This document shows positions 1-7,719 of a stretch of DNA of 15,326 bases, one piece after another; position 1 is the stretch's first letter, and every line of letters starts with the position of its first letter. This DNA comes from Rickettsiales bacterium. Its GTDB lineage: Bacteria; Pseudomonadota; Alphaproteobacteria; Rickettsiales; Deianiraeaceae. The DNA is taken from positions 1-15,326 of the forward strand of contig JAFUUN010000083.1 in assembly GCA_017477855.1 (NCBI GenBank), read 5' to 3'. Under the pieces are notes generated by a model. It saw only the letters and a program-made list of their open reading frames with translations. It was not told the origin of the DNA and did not search any database. The position numbers and the translations under genes were made by a program.

Positions 1-12
1 CCCCGCGCAACA
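1..12 (+). repeat. 3' end of GC-rich palindromic element (partial)
   Basis: The first 12 bases match the right terminus (GCGCAACA) of the approximately 82 bp element seen in full at 10260-10341 and 13255-13335. The rest lies outside the window. It abuts the stop codon of the helicase gene that ends at 18, the same kind of position that the 13255 copy has behind ftsQ. Confidence 0.6.
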
Positions 13-17
13 ATCTA

Positions 18-2315
18 TCAACTAATCAACATCTCCCCAAAACACCCTCCACTGGCATTTGAAATATACAAAAACCTCCTCCGTGCACGCGTAATTGCCA
101 CATACAACAACCTGATTTCTTCCAAATCACGCTTGTTCTGTTTAGCTTCTATTTCCGCAACAAGCTGCTCGTTATCAAACCTCTCATTGGCAGCCGCCCC
201 TTGATTATACCAAAATGTTCCATCGTTGAAAAAGATACACTTATTTCCACCCGTTGAACCTCTTTCCTCCAAATCCAAGAGCACAACATTGTCAAATTCA
301 AGCCCCTTCACACCATGTATTGTACTAAAATATATCCCATCATCTGCACGTGCGTCTTTGTCTTTATACTCATCATTGTCAACATATTGCAAAAAGCCAC
401 GCAAATTATAATCCTGCCACTCCTCTGTTTTAGTGTATTCCGCAATCATTCGCCCCAGCAGGCCGACATATTGATTATATGTATTAATCTTCTCCTTTTC
501 AAGGAATTGTTTTATTTTGATAAGAATATTTGTCAGCGTCATCTCCTGCATTTCAAGGATGTCATTTAGGAATGTGTAAATCTTCTTCAATCGTTCGTTC
601 TGCCAGCTACGAATTTGCAAGCTCTCAAATAGTGTCTCCGTGTGATTTTTTATCTCCTCAATGTCGGTATCTGTCAGATTGAAAAACTCACTTTTCAGCA
701 GACATGCCAAGTTCATGTCATCGTTTTGTAAAATCGCAAACTTGAATATAGTCAGCAGGTCAAAGAAGTAGATGCACTTTGTGGCAATGTCTGGGGACAA
801 ATTCACATTATCAACAAGCTTTTGAACTTCCCACAGAATATCATATGCAAAGCCGTTTTTACTACTTCTCTTTGGCACAATTATTGCCGTTGAACCCTTT
901 TGGGCGTTGTAGAAATCTACAATCTCATCTGCAATCATGATAGCATTTGAATTGTCCTTTTTCTGCTGTTCTATCTCCTTCTTTATGCGATCAACCCAAT
1001 CCTCTTGGTCATTTTTGTCCCGTTTTAAGTCATATTGCTTTTTAATAATGGCATCCTTTTGCTCGGGCAACTTTGCATTTTCTTCACTGACATTGTGCTT
1101 GATGTTATATTCCTCTCCAACATTAAATGCCAACTTCTGCTGATTGAATATGTCATCAACAAATTGTAATATTTCCCTGCATGAACGGTATGATGTTGTG
1201 AGTTCTTCATATTGCAGTGGGCTGTTTGTCTTTGCAAGCAGTGTTTCAAACTTTTGCTGATATTCAAAATAGTTATCCAGATTTGCACCTTGAAAGCTAT
1301 AAATTGACTGTTTTTCATCACCGACAACGAAGATAGAACATGGCCGTTGATTTTTTAGTTTGCTCTCAACATATGAGTAAATAATCTTCCAGCTGATTGG
1401 ATTGGTATCCTGTGCTTCATCAAGCATGATGTGCTCATAGCTCTCATCTTGCAGACCGTGCTCCTTTGCAAATTTCATTGCCTCGTAGAGTATATCATCA
1501 TAGCTTATGACATTCATTTCCTGCTTGAACTGTTTGTATAGCGTCAACACCTTGCGCGCTATTTCAAGCACCGCCAGATTGGTTGAGATATATTCAAACT
1601 GTTGCTTTTTGATGAAATATTCTTGCAGTTTGCGATAAAACATCTCACTTGGTGCCTTTGGAACCCTCTTCCTTGGCGTACCTTTGAGCGTCATCACAAC
1701 ATCATACCAATTTGCAAAATCATACACATCATTGGCGTTGTCGGTGATTTTCTCCAAAACATCTTTTGACTGGAACTTTAATGCTCTTTGCACTTCGCTC
1801 TCATATTTTTTCACCATTCCCTCCGTTATGCGTGGGACATATCGCGGTAGCAAATCATCTGCGGCGGCATTATCAAATAGCTCTAAAAACGAGTTTTGGT
1901 TATCTATAATCTCAAAAATTAAGCGCCGCAACTCACTCACGGGCGTATTTTTTGACAGCACAGCAATGCTCTCGTCATCTTTTAACTGATATGTAATTCT
2001 ATTCGCCAATTTTGACTTCTGCCGATAATCACTGTTTATTATGCTTGTGTCCTTTTTCAAGAGGTTGTGTTTGATCAGCAAATCTTGACAAAAAGAGTGA
2101 ATTGTCATGATTTTCAGCTCCTTATCCTGCAAACTCGTCCGCTCGCGTTTTATCCTATTCTTCATTTCCAGTGCCGCCGCATTGGTATATGTTATACACA
2201 AAATCTGCCAAGGTTTTACGCCACTGTCAAGCAACTCATTATATCTTCTAATCAGTCGTGTTGTCTTTCCACTTCCTGCATTTGCTCTTATCCAAATATT
2301 GCTACTCTCTGCCAT
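18..2315 (-). CDS. AddA/UvrD-type superfamily 1 DNA helicase lacking a nuclease domain
   Basis: This 765-residue protein is an ATP-dependent 3'-5' DNA translocase/helicase of the UvrD/AddA group, expected to act in double-strand break repair. All SF1 motifs are visible: Walker A ANAGSGKTT (11-19), motif Ia ITYTNAAALEM (41-51), IHSFC (72-76), Walker B DEAQD (299-303), motif III GDEKQSIYSFQGA (332-344), motif IV SYRSCREI, motif V STIHGVKGLEF (about 664-674) and motif VI LLYVAITRARRR (about 736-747). The N-terminus and the FC motif resemble alphaproteobacterial AddA. AddA is usually about 1,100 residues with a C-terminal PD-(D/E)XK nuclease. Here the protein stops about 18 residues after motif VI, beside a palindromic element, so the nuclease half is absent. 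The start is two bases after the dnaB stop (TAG-TT-ATG), with no Shine-Dalgarno, which suggests translational coupling. It could instead be a natural nuclease-free UvrD-like helicase. No addB is in view. Confidence 0.85.
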   Translation of the reverse strand: MAESSNIWIRANAGSGKTTRLIRRYNELLDSGVKPWQILCITYTNAAALEMKNRIKRERTSLQDKELKIMTIHSFCQDLLIKHNLLKKDTSIINSDYRQKSKLANRITYQLKDDESIAVLSKNTPVSELRRLIFEIIDNQNSFLELFDNAAADDLLPRYVPRITEGMVKKYESEVQRALKFQSKDVLEKITDNANDVYDFANWYDVVMTLKGTPRKRVPKAPSEMFYRKLQEYFIKKQQFEYISTNLAVLEIARKVLTLYKQFKQEMNVISYDDILYEAMKFAKEHGLQDESYEHIMLDEAQDTNPISWKIIYSYVESKLKNQRPCSIFVVGDEKQSIYSFQGANLDNYFEYQQKFETLLAKTNSPLQYEELTTSYRSCREILQFVDDIFNQQKLAFNVGEEYNIKHNVSEENAKLPEQKDAIIKKQYDLKRDKNDQEDWVDRIKKEIEQQKKDNSNAIMIADEIVDFYNAQKGSTAIIVPKRSSKNGFAYDILWEVQKLVDNVNLSPDIATKCIYFFDLLTIFKFAILQNDDMNLACLLKSEFFNLTDTDIEEIKNHTETLFESLQIRSWQNERLKKIYTFLNDILEMQEMTLTNILIKIKQFLEKEKINTYNQYVGLLGRMIAEYTKTEEWQDYNLRGFLQYVDNDEYKDKDARADDGIYFSTIHGVKGLEFDNVVLLDLEERGSTGGNKCIFFNDGTFWYNQGAAANERFDNEQLVAEIEAKQNKRDLEEIRLLYVAITRARRRFLYISNASGGCFGEMLIS

Positions 2316-2317
2316 AA

Positions 2318-3958
2318 CTACGAGAATACTTTTGCCAGTTCATCATCAATGTCTGGTTCCATGTTTTCTGGCTCCGTGATAGCTTCTACCTGTGCCGGTT
2401 GCGGTGTTGAACTTGCGGTTCTGTTTGCACTTTTCCTATATTCTGCCAATACACTTTCTGCCTGCGCGCTGTTTGCTGCATTACTAAATAACACATGTTC
2501 TGGATCAAAATATAAATGCACCGTACCAATTTGTCCGTTTCTATTCTTAGCAACAATCACCTCAGCTAAATTCTTGATTTTATCATATTTCTTCAACCAT
2601 GCCGCATGCATTTCCTTGTCGTTGTCGTCAGAGTTTTCATGCAGTTTTGGCTCTTTTCTTGCCTCATAATATGCCTCTCTGTAAAGCATCATGACAATGT
2701 CGGCATCCTGCTCTATTGTTCCACTTTCACGGAGGTCTGACAGTTGCGGACGTTTATCTTTTCTGTCTGCACCCTCCACCGCACGGGACAACTGCGACAG
2801 TGCAACAACTGGAATATCAAGCTCCTTTGCAATAGCTTTCAGTGTGCTTGTTATTTCTGCAATTTCAAGGACACGGTTTGCATTTCCCTTTGATGGACGC
2901 AACAGTTGGAGATAGTCAATAAATATCGCGCAAATGTTGTATTTACGTTTGAGATACCTTGCTCGTGAGCGAAGCAGTGAAATATTCAACGCCGGCGTAT
3001 CATCAATAAACATTGGCAACTCACCAACCTCCGACATGATATTTTGTATTTCCAGCCACTCTACATCGGAAATCTTCTTGTTCTTCTCCACAACTTCGCC
3101 GAACTCATCCTTTGCATCATATCGCCCAGTGTGGATTGTCTTTGTACTATATTTTGAGCGCATGGAGACAATACGTGCGGCCAGTTGTTCACCTGACATT
3201 TCAAGTGAGAATACTGCTACGCCTGATTTGTCTTCCTTCTTTTTGGCCTCTTTGTTGAGTATATTTGCAGCATTCAGCGCCATGGCTGTCACAAGCGCGG
3301 TCTTACCCATTGATGGACGCGCCGCAATGATAATCAAATCGCCCTTTTGAAACCCACCCGTAATCTGGTCTATGTCTGTGAAATCTGTCCTTACTCCCTG
3401 TATTGCTTTGCTGCTCTTGCGTGCACGCTCCAACTTGTCCTTCAAGATTGATGTATATTTCCCAAGCTTAGTATAAGTATCCTTCTCGGCCTGCTCACTG
3501 GTTATACCATAAATTTGCTGTTCTATTTCGCCAATTCTGTTTTCAATCTCCCCAAATGATGAATGGTTGATGACTTCGCCAAGGTTCTGATTTAGTCCAA
3601 CCAGCTCCCTCTTCAACTGCAAGAAGTTTAGTATTTTCACCATTTCCTTTGGATTTGTTGTTGCTGTTGTTGCTGTGTCTACCAAATTAGAAATATACTG
3701 CTTTATCTCCTCATTTTTCAGGTCAATCCCACTATCAACCAGTGAGTAAAACAACACCTTTTCATCGGCTTGCTTGTTGTTTTCCAAGAGCTTTTTGATC
3801 TCTGCAAAAATCCTCCGATTTGTCTCAAAATAGAATGTACCATCTTTGATTTGTAGTTCAATCAACTGCAAAACCTTGTTTTCAATAAGAATGCTTCCAA
3901 GCAACTGTTGCTCTAATTGCTCATCATATAGCTGCGTTGCGTTGTTCTCCTGAGCCAC
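2318..3958 (-). CDS. dnaB: Replicative DNA helicase DnaB
   Basis: Hexameric replicative helicase that unwinds DNA ahead of the replisome and recruits primase. With the GTG start at 3958 the protein has 546 residues. The N-terminal all-alpha domain (about 1-110, EQQLLGSILIEN) precedes a linker and a RecA-like domain with Walker A ARPSMGKTAL (213-222), SLEMS, Walker B IFIDYLQLL (346-354), ALSQLSRAVE (about 387-396) and DLRESGTIEQDAD (409-421). A C-terminal tail of about 60 residues is rich in Ala, Gln and acidic residues and is not part of the core fold. The frame stays open to a GTG at 4012. That would add 18 hydrophobic residues foreign to DnaB and would swallow an upstream element (CTTGCA at 3988-3993) shared with other promoters, so 3958 is preferred. 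No Shine-Dalgarno is present at either start. It is the first gene of an operon with the AddA-like helicase. Confidence 0.95.
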   Translation of the reverse strand: MAQENNATQLYDEQLEQQLLGSILIENKVLQLIELQIKDGTFYFETNRRIFAEIKKLLENNKQADEKVLFYSLVDSGIDLKNEEIKQYISNLVDTATTATTNPKEMVKILNFLQLKRELVGLNQNLGEVINHSSFGEIENRIGEIEQQIYGITSEQAEKDTYTKLGKYTSILKDKLERARKSSKAIQGVRTDFTDIDQITGGFQKGDLIIIAARPSMGKTALVTAMALNAANILNKEAKKKEDKSGVAVFSLEMSGEQLAARIVSMRSKYSTKTIHTGRYDAKDEFGEVVEKNKKISDVEWLEIQNIMSEVGELPMFIDDTPALNISLLRSRARYLKRKYNICAIFIDYLQLLRPSKGNANRVLEIAEITSTLKAIAKELDIPVVALSQLSRAVEGADRKDKRPQLSDLRESGTIEQDADIVMMLYREAYYEARKEPKLHENSDDNDKEMHAAWLKKYDKIKNLAEVIVAKNRNGQIGTVHLYFDPEHVLFSNAANSAQAESVLAEYRKSANRTASSTPQPAQVEAITEPENMEPDIDDELAKVFS

Positions 3959-3978
3959 ATATGGATGTAATATGGAAG

Positions 3979-3993
3979 TTTGTAAAATGCAAG
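3979..3993 (-). promoter_or_regulatory. Upstream CTTGCA element of dnaB
   Basis: On the minus strand this reads CTTGCATTTTACAAA. It closely matches CTTGCATTTTAAAAA before parA, CTTGCAAATTAAATT before the membrane-protein gene (10042-10047) and CTTGCAAAATAAAAT before the beta-barrel gene (10387-10392). It lies about 30 bases before the preferred dnaB start. It may include a -35 box, but no convincing -10 can be placed, so its role is inferred from recurrence only. Confidence 0.35.
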
Positions 3994-4016
3994 AAGATAA
4001 AATTACCAACACGAAA

Positions 4017-4044
4017 CTTGCTTTTTTCTTACTTTTGACATAAT
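4017..4044 (+). promoter_or_regulatory. Promoter of the EF-hand gene
   Basis: The -10 CATAAT (4039-4044) is directly preceded by ACTTTTGA (4031-4038), the same box that precedes the -10 of the three island genes at 5629-7695. A weak -35 (CTTGCT with 16 bases, or TTGCTT with 15 bases of spacing) lies at 4017-4023. Only nine bases separate the -10 from the ATG at 4054, so the transcript should be leaderless or nearly so. Confidence 0.5.
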
Positions 4045-4053
4045 ATCACTATT

Positions 4054-4782
4054 ATGAGTCAGGAAAGTTCAACAAGAGGATATGACTTAATTTCAGATCA
4101 TTTTGCAGATTTTGAACTGATGGATGCCAACGGTGACGGTTTTGTAACAATGTTAGAAAGCGACACATACCATTTTAATAAACTGAACGAGGGAATGCCT
4201 GGAGCAACTATAAGCGCATGTGGTGCACCGTCTGGATATTTATTAATGACATCCGATATTGATTGTAATCATAAAATGTCATTGGGTGAGTTCGCTTTGC
4301 GTCTTATGGAACCTTTTGAAATAACATTGAATAAGAGAAATTTGGATTTTATTGCATCTCATGGTCCGATATATCAGGAAATAAACAAAGCCGATTTTGA
4401 AAAACAATATGGAATCAAAGAAACAAAAAAATTGTTTGATCAATATGATACGAACAAAGACGGTAAAGTCTCGGAAGATGAAATTAGAGAAGTGGACAAA
4501 GCAATGGACGAAGCAAATAACAAGCCAAAAGGGCTTAGCACAGGAGCAATCGTTGGTATTGTTATTGGTGCTGTTTGTCTTGTTGGGTTGATTGTTGGTT
4601 TGGTTGTCTATTTTTCAAGAAAAAACAAAAAAGAAGCACAAAAAGATAAAAATAACAAAAATAAAGAGAAATCAAACGGAAATCATTTGACTACAAGAAA
4701 AAAAACAATTGGCCACAGTGCTCAAAATAATCTTAACAGTGTTAATAAACAGAAGGACAAGAAGCAAAGTGCTGTTAGATAA
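4054..4782 (+). CDS. EF-hand calcium-binding protein with a single membrane span and basic tail
   Basis: 242 residues. Three EF-hand loops are visible with acidic residues at the calcium positions: DANGDGFVTMLE (24-35), DIDCNHKMSLGE (68-79) and DTNKDGKVSEDE (132-143). The second loop is degenerate (His at loop position 6 instead of Gly). A Gly-rich hydrophobic segment (about 164-187, GAIVGIVIGAV then VGLIVGLVVYF) is a transmembrane helix with small-residue spacing, followed by SRKNKK and about 50 Lys/Asn-rich residues. There is no N-terminal signal peptide, so the EF-hand domain would have to be exported by another route, or the protein inserts late through its span. The layout resembles eukaryotic single-pass proteins and could suit a host-directed protein, but that is speculation. 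The gene is alone on this strand and ends one base from the parA stop. No known family was recognised beyond EF-hand. Confidence 0.8.
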   Translation: MSQESSTRGYDLISDHFADFELMDANGDGFVTMLESDTYHFNKLNEGMPGATISACGAPSGYLLMTSDIDCNHKMSLGEFALRLMEPFEITLNKRNLDFIASHGPIYQEINKADFEKQYGIKETKKLFDQYDTNKDGKVSEDEIREVDKAMDEANNKPKGLSTGAIVGIVIGAVCLVGLIVGLVVYFSRKNKKEAQKDKNNKNKEKSNGNHLTTRKKTIGHSAQNNLNSVNKQKDKKQSAVR

Positions 4783-4783
4783 A

Positions 4784-5569
4784 CTAACCATTCTTAATCT
4801 CAATCCCATTCTTTTTAACAACCTCCTTTGCGAGATTGATATAAGCTACCGAACCAGCACAATTCAAGTCATGGACTATCACCGGCTTGCCGTGAGACGG
4901 AGCTTCTGAAACCTTGATATTTCTTGGTATAACCGTTTGATAAACCTTGTCCTTCATGAAGGTGCGGACATCCTCTTCAACCTGTTGCGTAAGCTTGTTG
5001 CGTGGGTCATACATTGTCAGCAAAAGCCCTTCAATTTCCAGATTTGGGTTTAGTCCTTTTTTTACCTCCTTATACGTTTTCATCAAATGTGATAACCCTT
5101 CCAGAGCAAAGAACTCGCACTGCATTGGAATAATCAGTGTATTGGCCGCACACATGGCATTAATAGTCAACATCCCCAGTGATGGTGGACAGTCAATGAA
5201 GATAAAGTTATAATTCTGCAATTCTGTTGCAAGCTTCTTACGAAGAACAAAGTGTTTGTCTTTTTTGTTGAAGAGATCAATCTCGGCCACAGCCAAATCC
5301 ATGGTTGCAGGAATTGCATACAACCCCTCTACATTTGTCTCAAAAGTGCAGTCATTAGCAGTATAATCATCACGCGTCAGAAGATCATAAATGGTTTTCA
5401 CCCTGTCTGCCTGTTCTATGCCAAAGCCAGTGCTTGCATTACCCTGCGGGTCAAGGTCTATAACCAATACTTTTTGTCCTATTGCAGCCAGTGCGGTTGC
5501 TAAGTTTATAACCGTTGTTGTCTTTCCAACACCACCTTTTTGGTTGACTACCGCAATTACCTTTGCCAT
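4784..5569 (-). CDS. parA: Chromosome partitioning ATPase ParA
   Basis: 261-residue deviant-Walker ATPase that, with ParB bound at parS, moves and segregates replication origins on the nucleoid. It has the deviant Walker A KGGVGKTT (11-18), Walker A' IDLDPQGNAS (37-46), Walker B FIFIDCPPSLG (122-132) and a C-terminus (IPRNIKVSEAPSHGKPV, then CAGSVAYINLA) typical of chromosomal alphaproteobacterial ParA. Length is normal and it looks intact. ParA usually precedes parB in one operon. Here the gene ends one base from a convergent gene, so no parB follows. The start ATG has no Shine-Dalgarno. The upstream region (5588-5613) carries the CTTGCA element and is duplicated at 6926-6951. Confidence 0.95.
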   Translation of the reverse strand: MAKVIAVVNQKGGVGKTTTVINLATALAAIGQKVLVIDLDPQGNASTGFGIEQADRVKTIYDLLTRDDYTANDCTFETNVEGLYAIPATMDLAVAEIDLFNKKDKHFVLRKKLATELQNYNFIFIDCPPSLGMLTINAMCAANTLIIPMQCEFFALEGLSHLMKTYKEVKKGLNPNLEIEGLLLTMYDPRNKLTQQVEEDVRTFMKDKVYQTVIPRNIKVSEAPSHGKPVIVHDLNCAGSVAYINLAKEVVKKNGIEIKNG

Positions 5570-5587
5570 AAAACAACATTTACAACA

Positions 5588-5613
5588 AAGACATATTTTT
5601 AAAATGCAAGGAG
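5588..5613 (-). repeat. 26 bp direct repeat upstream of parA (copy 1)
   Basis: A 26 bp stretch identical to 6926-6951. Here it sits 19-44 bases before the parA start and includes the CTTGCATTTTAAAAA element on the minus strand, so it is probably part of the parA promoter region. The second copy has no parA behind it and is best explained as one edge of a tandem duplication. Confidence 0.75.
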
Positions 5614-5628
5614 GAGAGAAAATAGATA

Positions 5629-6294
5629 TTAGTTAGGACTATTATAGTTGTTGATTTGGTGGTTAACATTAGTCTGATGATTTGCATTGTGGTTATTTAC
5701 ATTCATGTTATTTCCATGATAATTTCTCCATGCTGCGCTCCTCAATTGGTCTCTAAAACTTATTAAAGCATCGTCCATGTTCTGAAATATACGACCTTCT
5801 TGTTCAAGACTTCGGTTTGTAAGTTTCCATTGTCCATGTGGCGTTCTTTCAAGAATAACACGCATGGCGCTTCCATGAATGTATATTAACATATCAATTT
5901 TATTCATTTCACCATTATGATAATAAAAATTGTTCATTGCTTCAAAACCATTGCCACGAGCAAGATCTATTATTCTTCTATTTAATAAGGAGCCATTAAA
6001 AGCGCTGGTTAAAGCATTGTTGTGTAGCAGCTGATTAAAACTCTCTAACGCTTTATCAAAATTATCAAAAGAGTAGGTAGTGCCATAATTATGATAGTTC
6101 CATTGGTTATTATCCATTTTTTCAAAGCATACATCTGTGCATTCTCCTGATTGATCTCGCAATTTTATATGAATGCCATTGCAATCAGGGGCATGAAACT
6201 CATATATGTCTGAAACATAATATCCAGCATTTTGAATACAGTCTCTAATTCTATCAGAATATTGTTGCAATTGTTGATTGATATTGTTGTGCAT
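5629..6294 (-). CDS. Unknown protein with two tandem repeat domains (island paralogue 1)
   Basis: 221 residues, no recognised family, no signal peptide or membrane span. It contains two related domains of about 85 residues: 10-98 (ending in FDNFDKALESFNQLL) and 106-192 (ending in MDDALISFRDQLRSAAWRNY). Each has an N-terminal helix, a G-Y motif, a beta-rich middle with a Trp (QWNY or QWKL) and a closing amphipathic helix. The C-terminus (193-221) is Asn/His-rich and ends in PN, as does the paralogue at 6964-7695, which has the same two-domain plan. Its promoter and leader are also similar to that gene's. It lies downstream of the gene at 6371-6802 with its own promoter and no Shine-Dalgarno. 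It is probably cytoplasmic or secreted without a signal; function unknown. Confidence 0.75.
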   Translation of the reverse strand: MHNNINQQLQQYSDRIRDCIQNAGYYVSDIYEFHAPDCNGIHIKLRDQSGECTDVCFEKMDNNQWNYHNYGTTYSFDNFDKALESFNQLLHNNALTSAFNGSLLNRRIIDLARGNGFEAMNNFYYHNGEMNKIDMLIYIHGSAMRVILERTPHGQWKLTNRSLEQEGRIFQNMDDALISFRDQLRSAAWRNYHGNNMNVNNHNANHQTNVNHQINNYNSPN

Positions 6295-6317
6295 AAAAAA
6301 ACTTTTAAAACAATAAA

Positions 6318-6345
6318 ATTATATCAAAAGTTAATAACTTGTCAA
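6318..6345 (-). promoter_or_regulatory. Consensus promoter of island paralogue 1
   Basis: Perfect -35 TTGACA (6340-6345), 16-base spacer and perfect -10 TATAAT (6318-6323). The spacer ends in AACTTTTGA, a box shared with the promoters at 6829-6856, 7720-7747 and 4017-4044. The 23-base leader to the ATG contains TGTTTTAAAAGTT, as does the leader of the paralogue at 7695. Confidence 0.8.
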
Positions 6346-6370
6346 TTACATCTATCAAATTGCAGTGAAT

Positions 6371-6802
6371 TTACATATGTTGATATTGTTCACTTTCGTC
6401 ATCCAAACCATACACATTGCCGTCTGATGTAGTTATTTGCGCATAAGATTTACCAAAATTAGAAACATCATAACCTTCTTCCTCTTTTAAGTCCTCTGCC
6501 GTTCCCATCTCTATTGCATCATGTGGATCGAGGCTTACTGTAAACTTTTCCAGGATCTCGTGTGCTCTGTCTACATCTAAATAAGTGCCATAATAACCTT
6601 CTCCTTTGATAGTCATTTTCATATCGCATTTATCATCGGCGCCCGGAACACTATAAATTTCAAAAGGTATTATCTCAGTATTTCGAACAATGTTACCAGA
6701 TATCTTCTGATTATCATGTGCGAACTCAGTCAATTCCGCGCCAATTGCATTACAAATTGCTGGTATGTTTGTAACCAAATCTGAAAAAACTTTTGTAGCC
6801 AT
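6371..6802 (-). CDS. Small acidic protein of unknown function
   Basis: 143 residues, rich in Asp and Glu, no signal peptide, membrane span or recognised domain. It carries its own near-consensus promoter of the same class as its two neighbours, with a 26-base leader and no Shine-Dalgarno. By position it occupies the slot directly downstream of the polA 3'-end relic, just as the paralogue at 6964-7695 sits directly downstream of the real polA-like gene. Sequence resemblance to the repeat domain is weak (YLDVDRAHEILEKF against the closing helix of the domain), so relatedness is uncertain. Probably expressed, given the promoter; function unknown. Confidence 0.65.
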   Translation of the reverse strand: MATKVFSDLVTNIPAICNAIGAELTEFAHDNQKISGNIVRNTEIIPFEIYSVPGADDKCDMKMTIKGEGYYGTYLDVDRAHEILEKFTVSLDPHDAIEMGTAEDLKEEEGYDVSNFGKSYAQITTSDGNVYGLDDESEQYQHM

Positions 6803-6828
6803 ATTAAAATAAATTAAAAAACTATATT

Positions 6829-6856
6829 AATATATCAAAAGTTTATCAATTGTCAA
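6829..6856 (-). promoter_or_regulatory. Near-consensus promoter of the 143-residue protein gene
   Basis: -35 TTGACA (6851-6856), 16-base spacer ending in AACTTTTGA, -10 TATATT (6829-6834). The -35 overlaps the end of the duplicated polA 3' fragment, as the -35 at 7742-7747 overlaps the real polA-like stop region. Confidence 0.75.
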
Positions 6857-6925
6857 CTAAAAAACACTTTCTGTTCCTCAACCTGCTTTTCCTTCACTGC
6901 ATTAGAGTGGTTACCAAATTTGCGC
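6853..6925 (-). pseudogene. Duplicated 3'-end fragment of the polA-like gene
   Basis: This stretch repeats the last approximately 73 bases of the 5' nuclease gene (7744-7817). It includes 43 identical bases in a row (6876-6918 against 7768-7810). On the minus strand it still encodes RKFGNHSNAVKEKQVEEQK, then a small deletion shifts the frame and a TGA follows. There is no start or upstream gene body. It is directly joined to the second copy of the parA upstream repeat at 6926, which marks it as a duplication scar. Confidence 0.85.
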
Positions 6926-6951
6926 AAGACATATTTTTAAAATGCAAGGAG
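6926..6951 (-). repeat. 26 bp direct repeat (copy 2), duplicated parA upstream sequence
   Basis: Identical to 5588-5613, which lies before parA. Here it lies between the polA relic and the 3' end of the gene at 6964-7695, with no gene starting from it. The junction polA-relic/repeat at 6925/6926 is the expected head-to-tail joint of a tandem duplication. Confidence 0.75.
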
Positions 6952-6963
6952 CACGTCAAAAGC

Positions 6964-7695
6964 CTAATTAGGGCCAGCAGAAAAATTTCCTTGGCCTTGG
7001 CCATAATAAACGATATTTCCTTGGTCATAATAAACTTGACCTCCTGGTTGGTAATGCGCCGGTATATTATTCACATTCACATTTACATTTGCTGTGTAAT
7101 TTATCCATTGATCACTCCTCAATTTATCCTTGAAACCCTGTAAAGCACTATCAACATTATCAAATGTGCGACCATTTTGATCAATACTCTGATTTTCAAG
7201 ATAGCATCGGCCATCATTTTGTATTTTCAAACGAATGTTCATTTCCTCACCAGCTGGATTTGTCAACGATATCTTTATGGTATTACCAAAATCATTTTTA
7301 TCAAGATCGCAAAACATAGTATTAATTGTATAACCACCAACATTATTAACAACATCTGCGATATCATCATAATACTTCATTGCGTCTATGTAATTTTTAA
7401 CAGCATTACTTCTAATTTGTTCACTAAAATAATCGAATGCTGAGTCAAAATTATCAAATTCGTACGCTTTGCTGGTGCTAATATAAACACACCATTTATG
7501 ATTATCGTTGATGTAAAAAGATCCTTGTATCTTTTGACCAACTGCATTAGATAATTCCATTATAATCATATTGCCTTCATTTATAGTGTTAATACCATTA
7601 ATTTGATAGCCACCAACATTCTGTATCTCTGTTCTAATCATGTCGGCATATTGTTGAAGTGCTTGTGCCGTCAGTTGTTGATTGTTGTTTTGCAT
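6964..7695 (-). CDS. Unknown protein with two tandem repeat domains (island paralogue 2)
   Basis: 243 residues with no recognised family, signal peptide or membrane span. Two related domains are visible: 15-101 (MIRTEIQNVGGYQIN to FDNFDSAFDYFSEQIRS) and 111-200 (IADVVNNVGGYTIN to FDNVDSALQGFKDKLRS). The consensus is a helix, GGY-x-IN, several beta strands, then FDNxDSAxxxFxxxxRS and a Tyr. The C-terminal 43 residues are low complexity (NVNVNVNN, then Gln/Gly/Tyr-rich) and end in PN. It shares this plan with the 221-residue protein at 5629-6294. It sits directly downstream of the 5' nuclease gene but has its own promoter. No Shine-Dalgarno. The fold and role are unknown; the repeats and GQ-rich tail would fit a binding or scaffold protein, which is speculation. 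Confidence 0.75.
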   Translation of the reverse strand: MQNNNQQLTAQALQQYADMIRTEIQNVGGYQINGINTINEGNMIIMELSNAVGQKIQGSFYINDNHKWCVYISTSKAYEFDNFDSAFDYFSEQIRSNAVKNYIDAMKYYDDIADVVNNVGGYTINTMFCDLDKNDFGNTIKISLTNPAGEEMNIRLKIQNDGRCYLENQSIDQNGRTFDNVDSALQGFKDKLRSDQWINYTANVNVNVNNIPAHYQPGGQVYYDQGNIVYYGQGQGNFSAGPN

Positions 7696-7719
7696 AAAAA
7701 TAACTTTTAAAACAGTTAA

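Noticed and set aside
3959..4012. N-terminal hydrophobic extension of DnaB resembling a signal peptide
   Set aside because: DnaB is cytoplasmic, the extension is not part of the family, and it overlaps a recurring upstream element; the GTG at 3958 is a better start.
6371..6802. The 143-residue protein as a third copy of the repeat-domain family
   Set aside because: Promoter and position fit, but the protein resemblance is limited to a short stretch and cannot be supported by eye.
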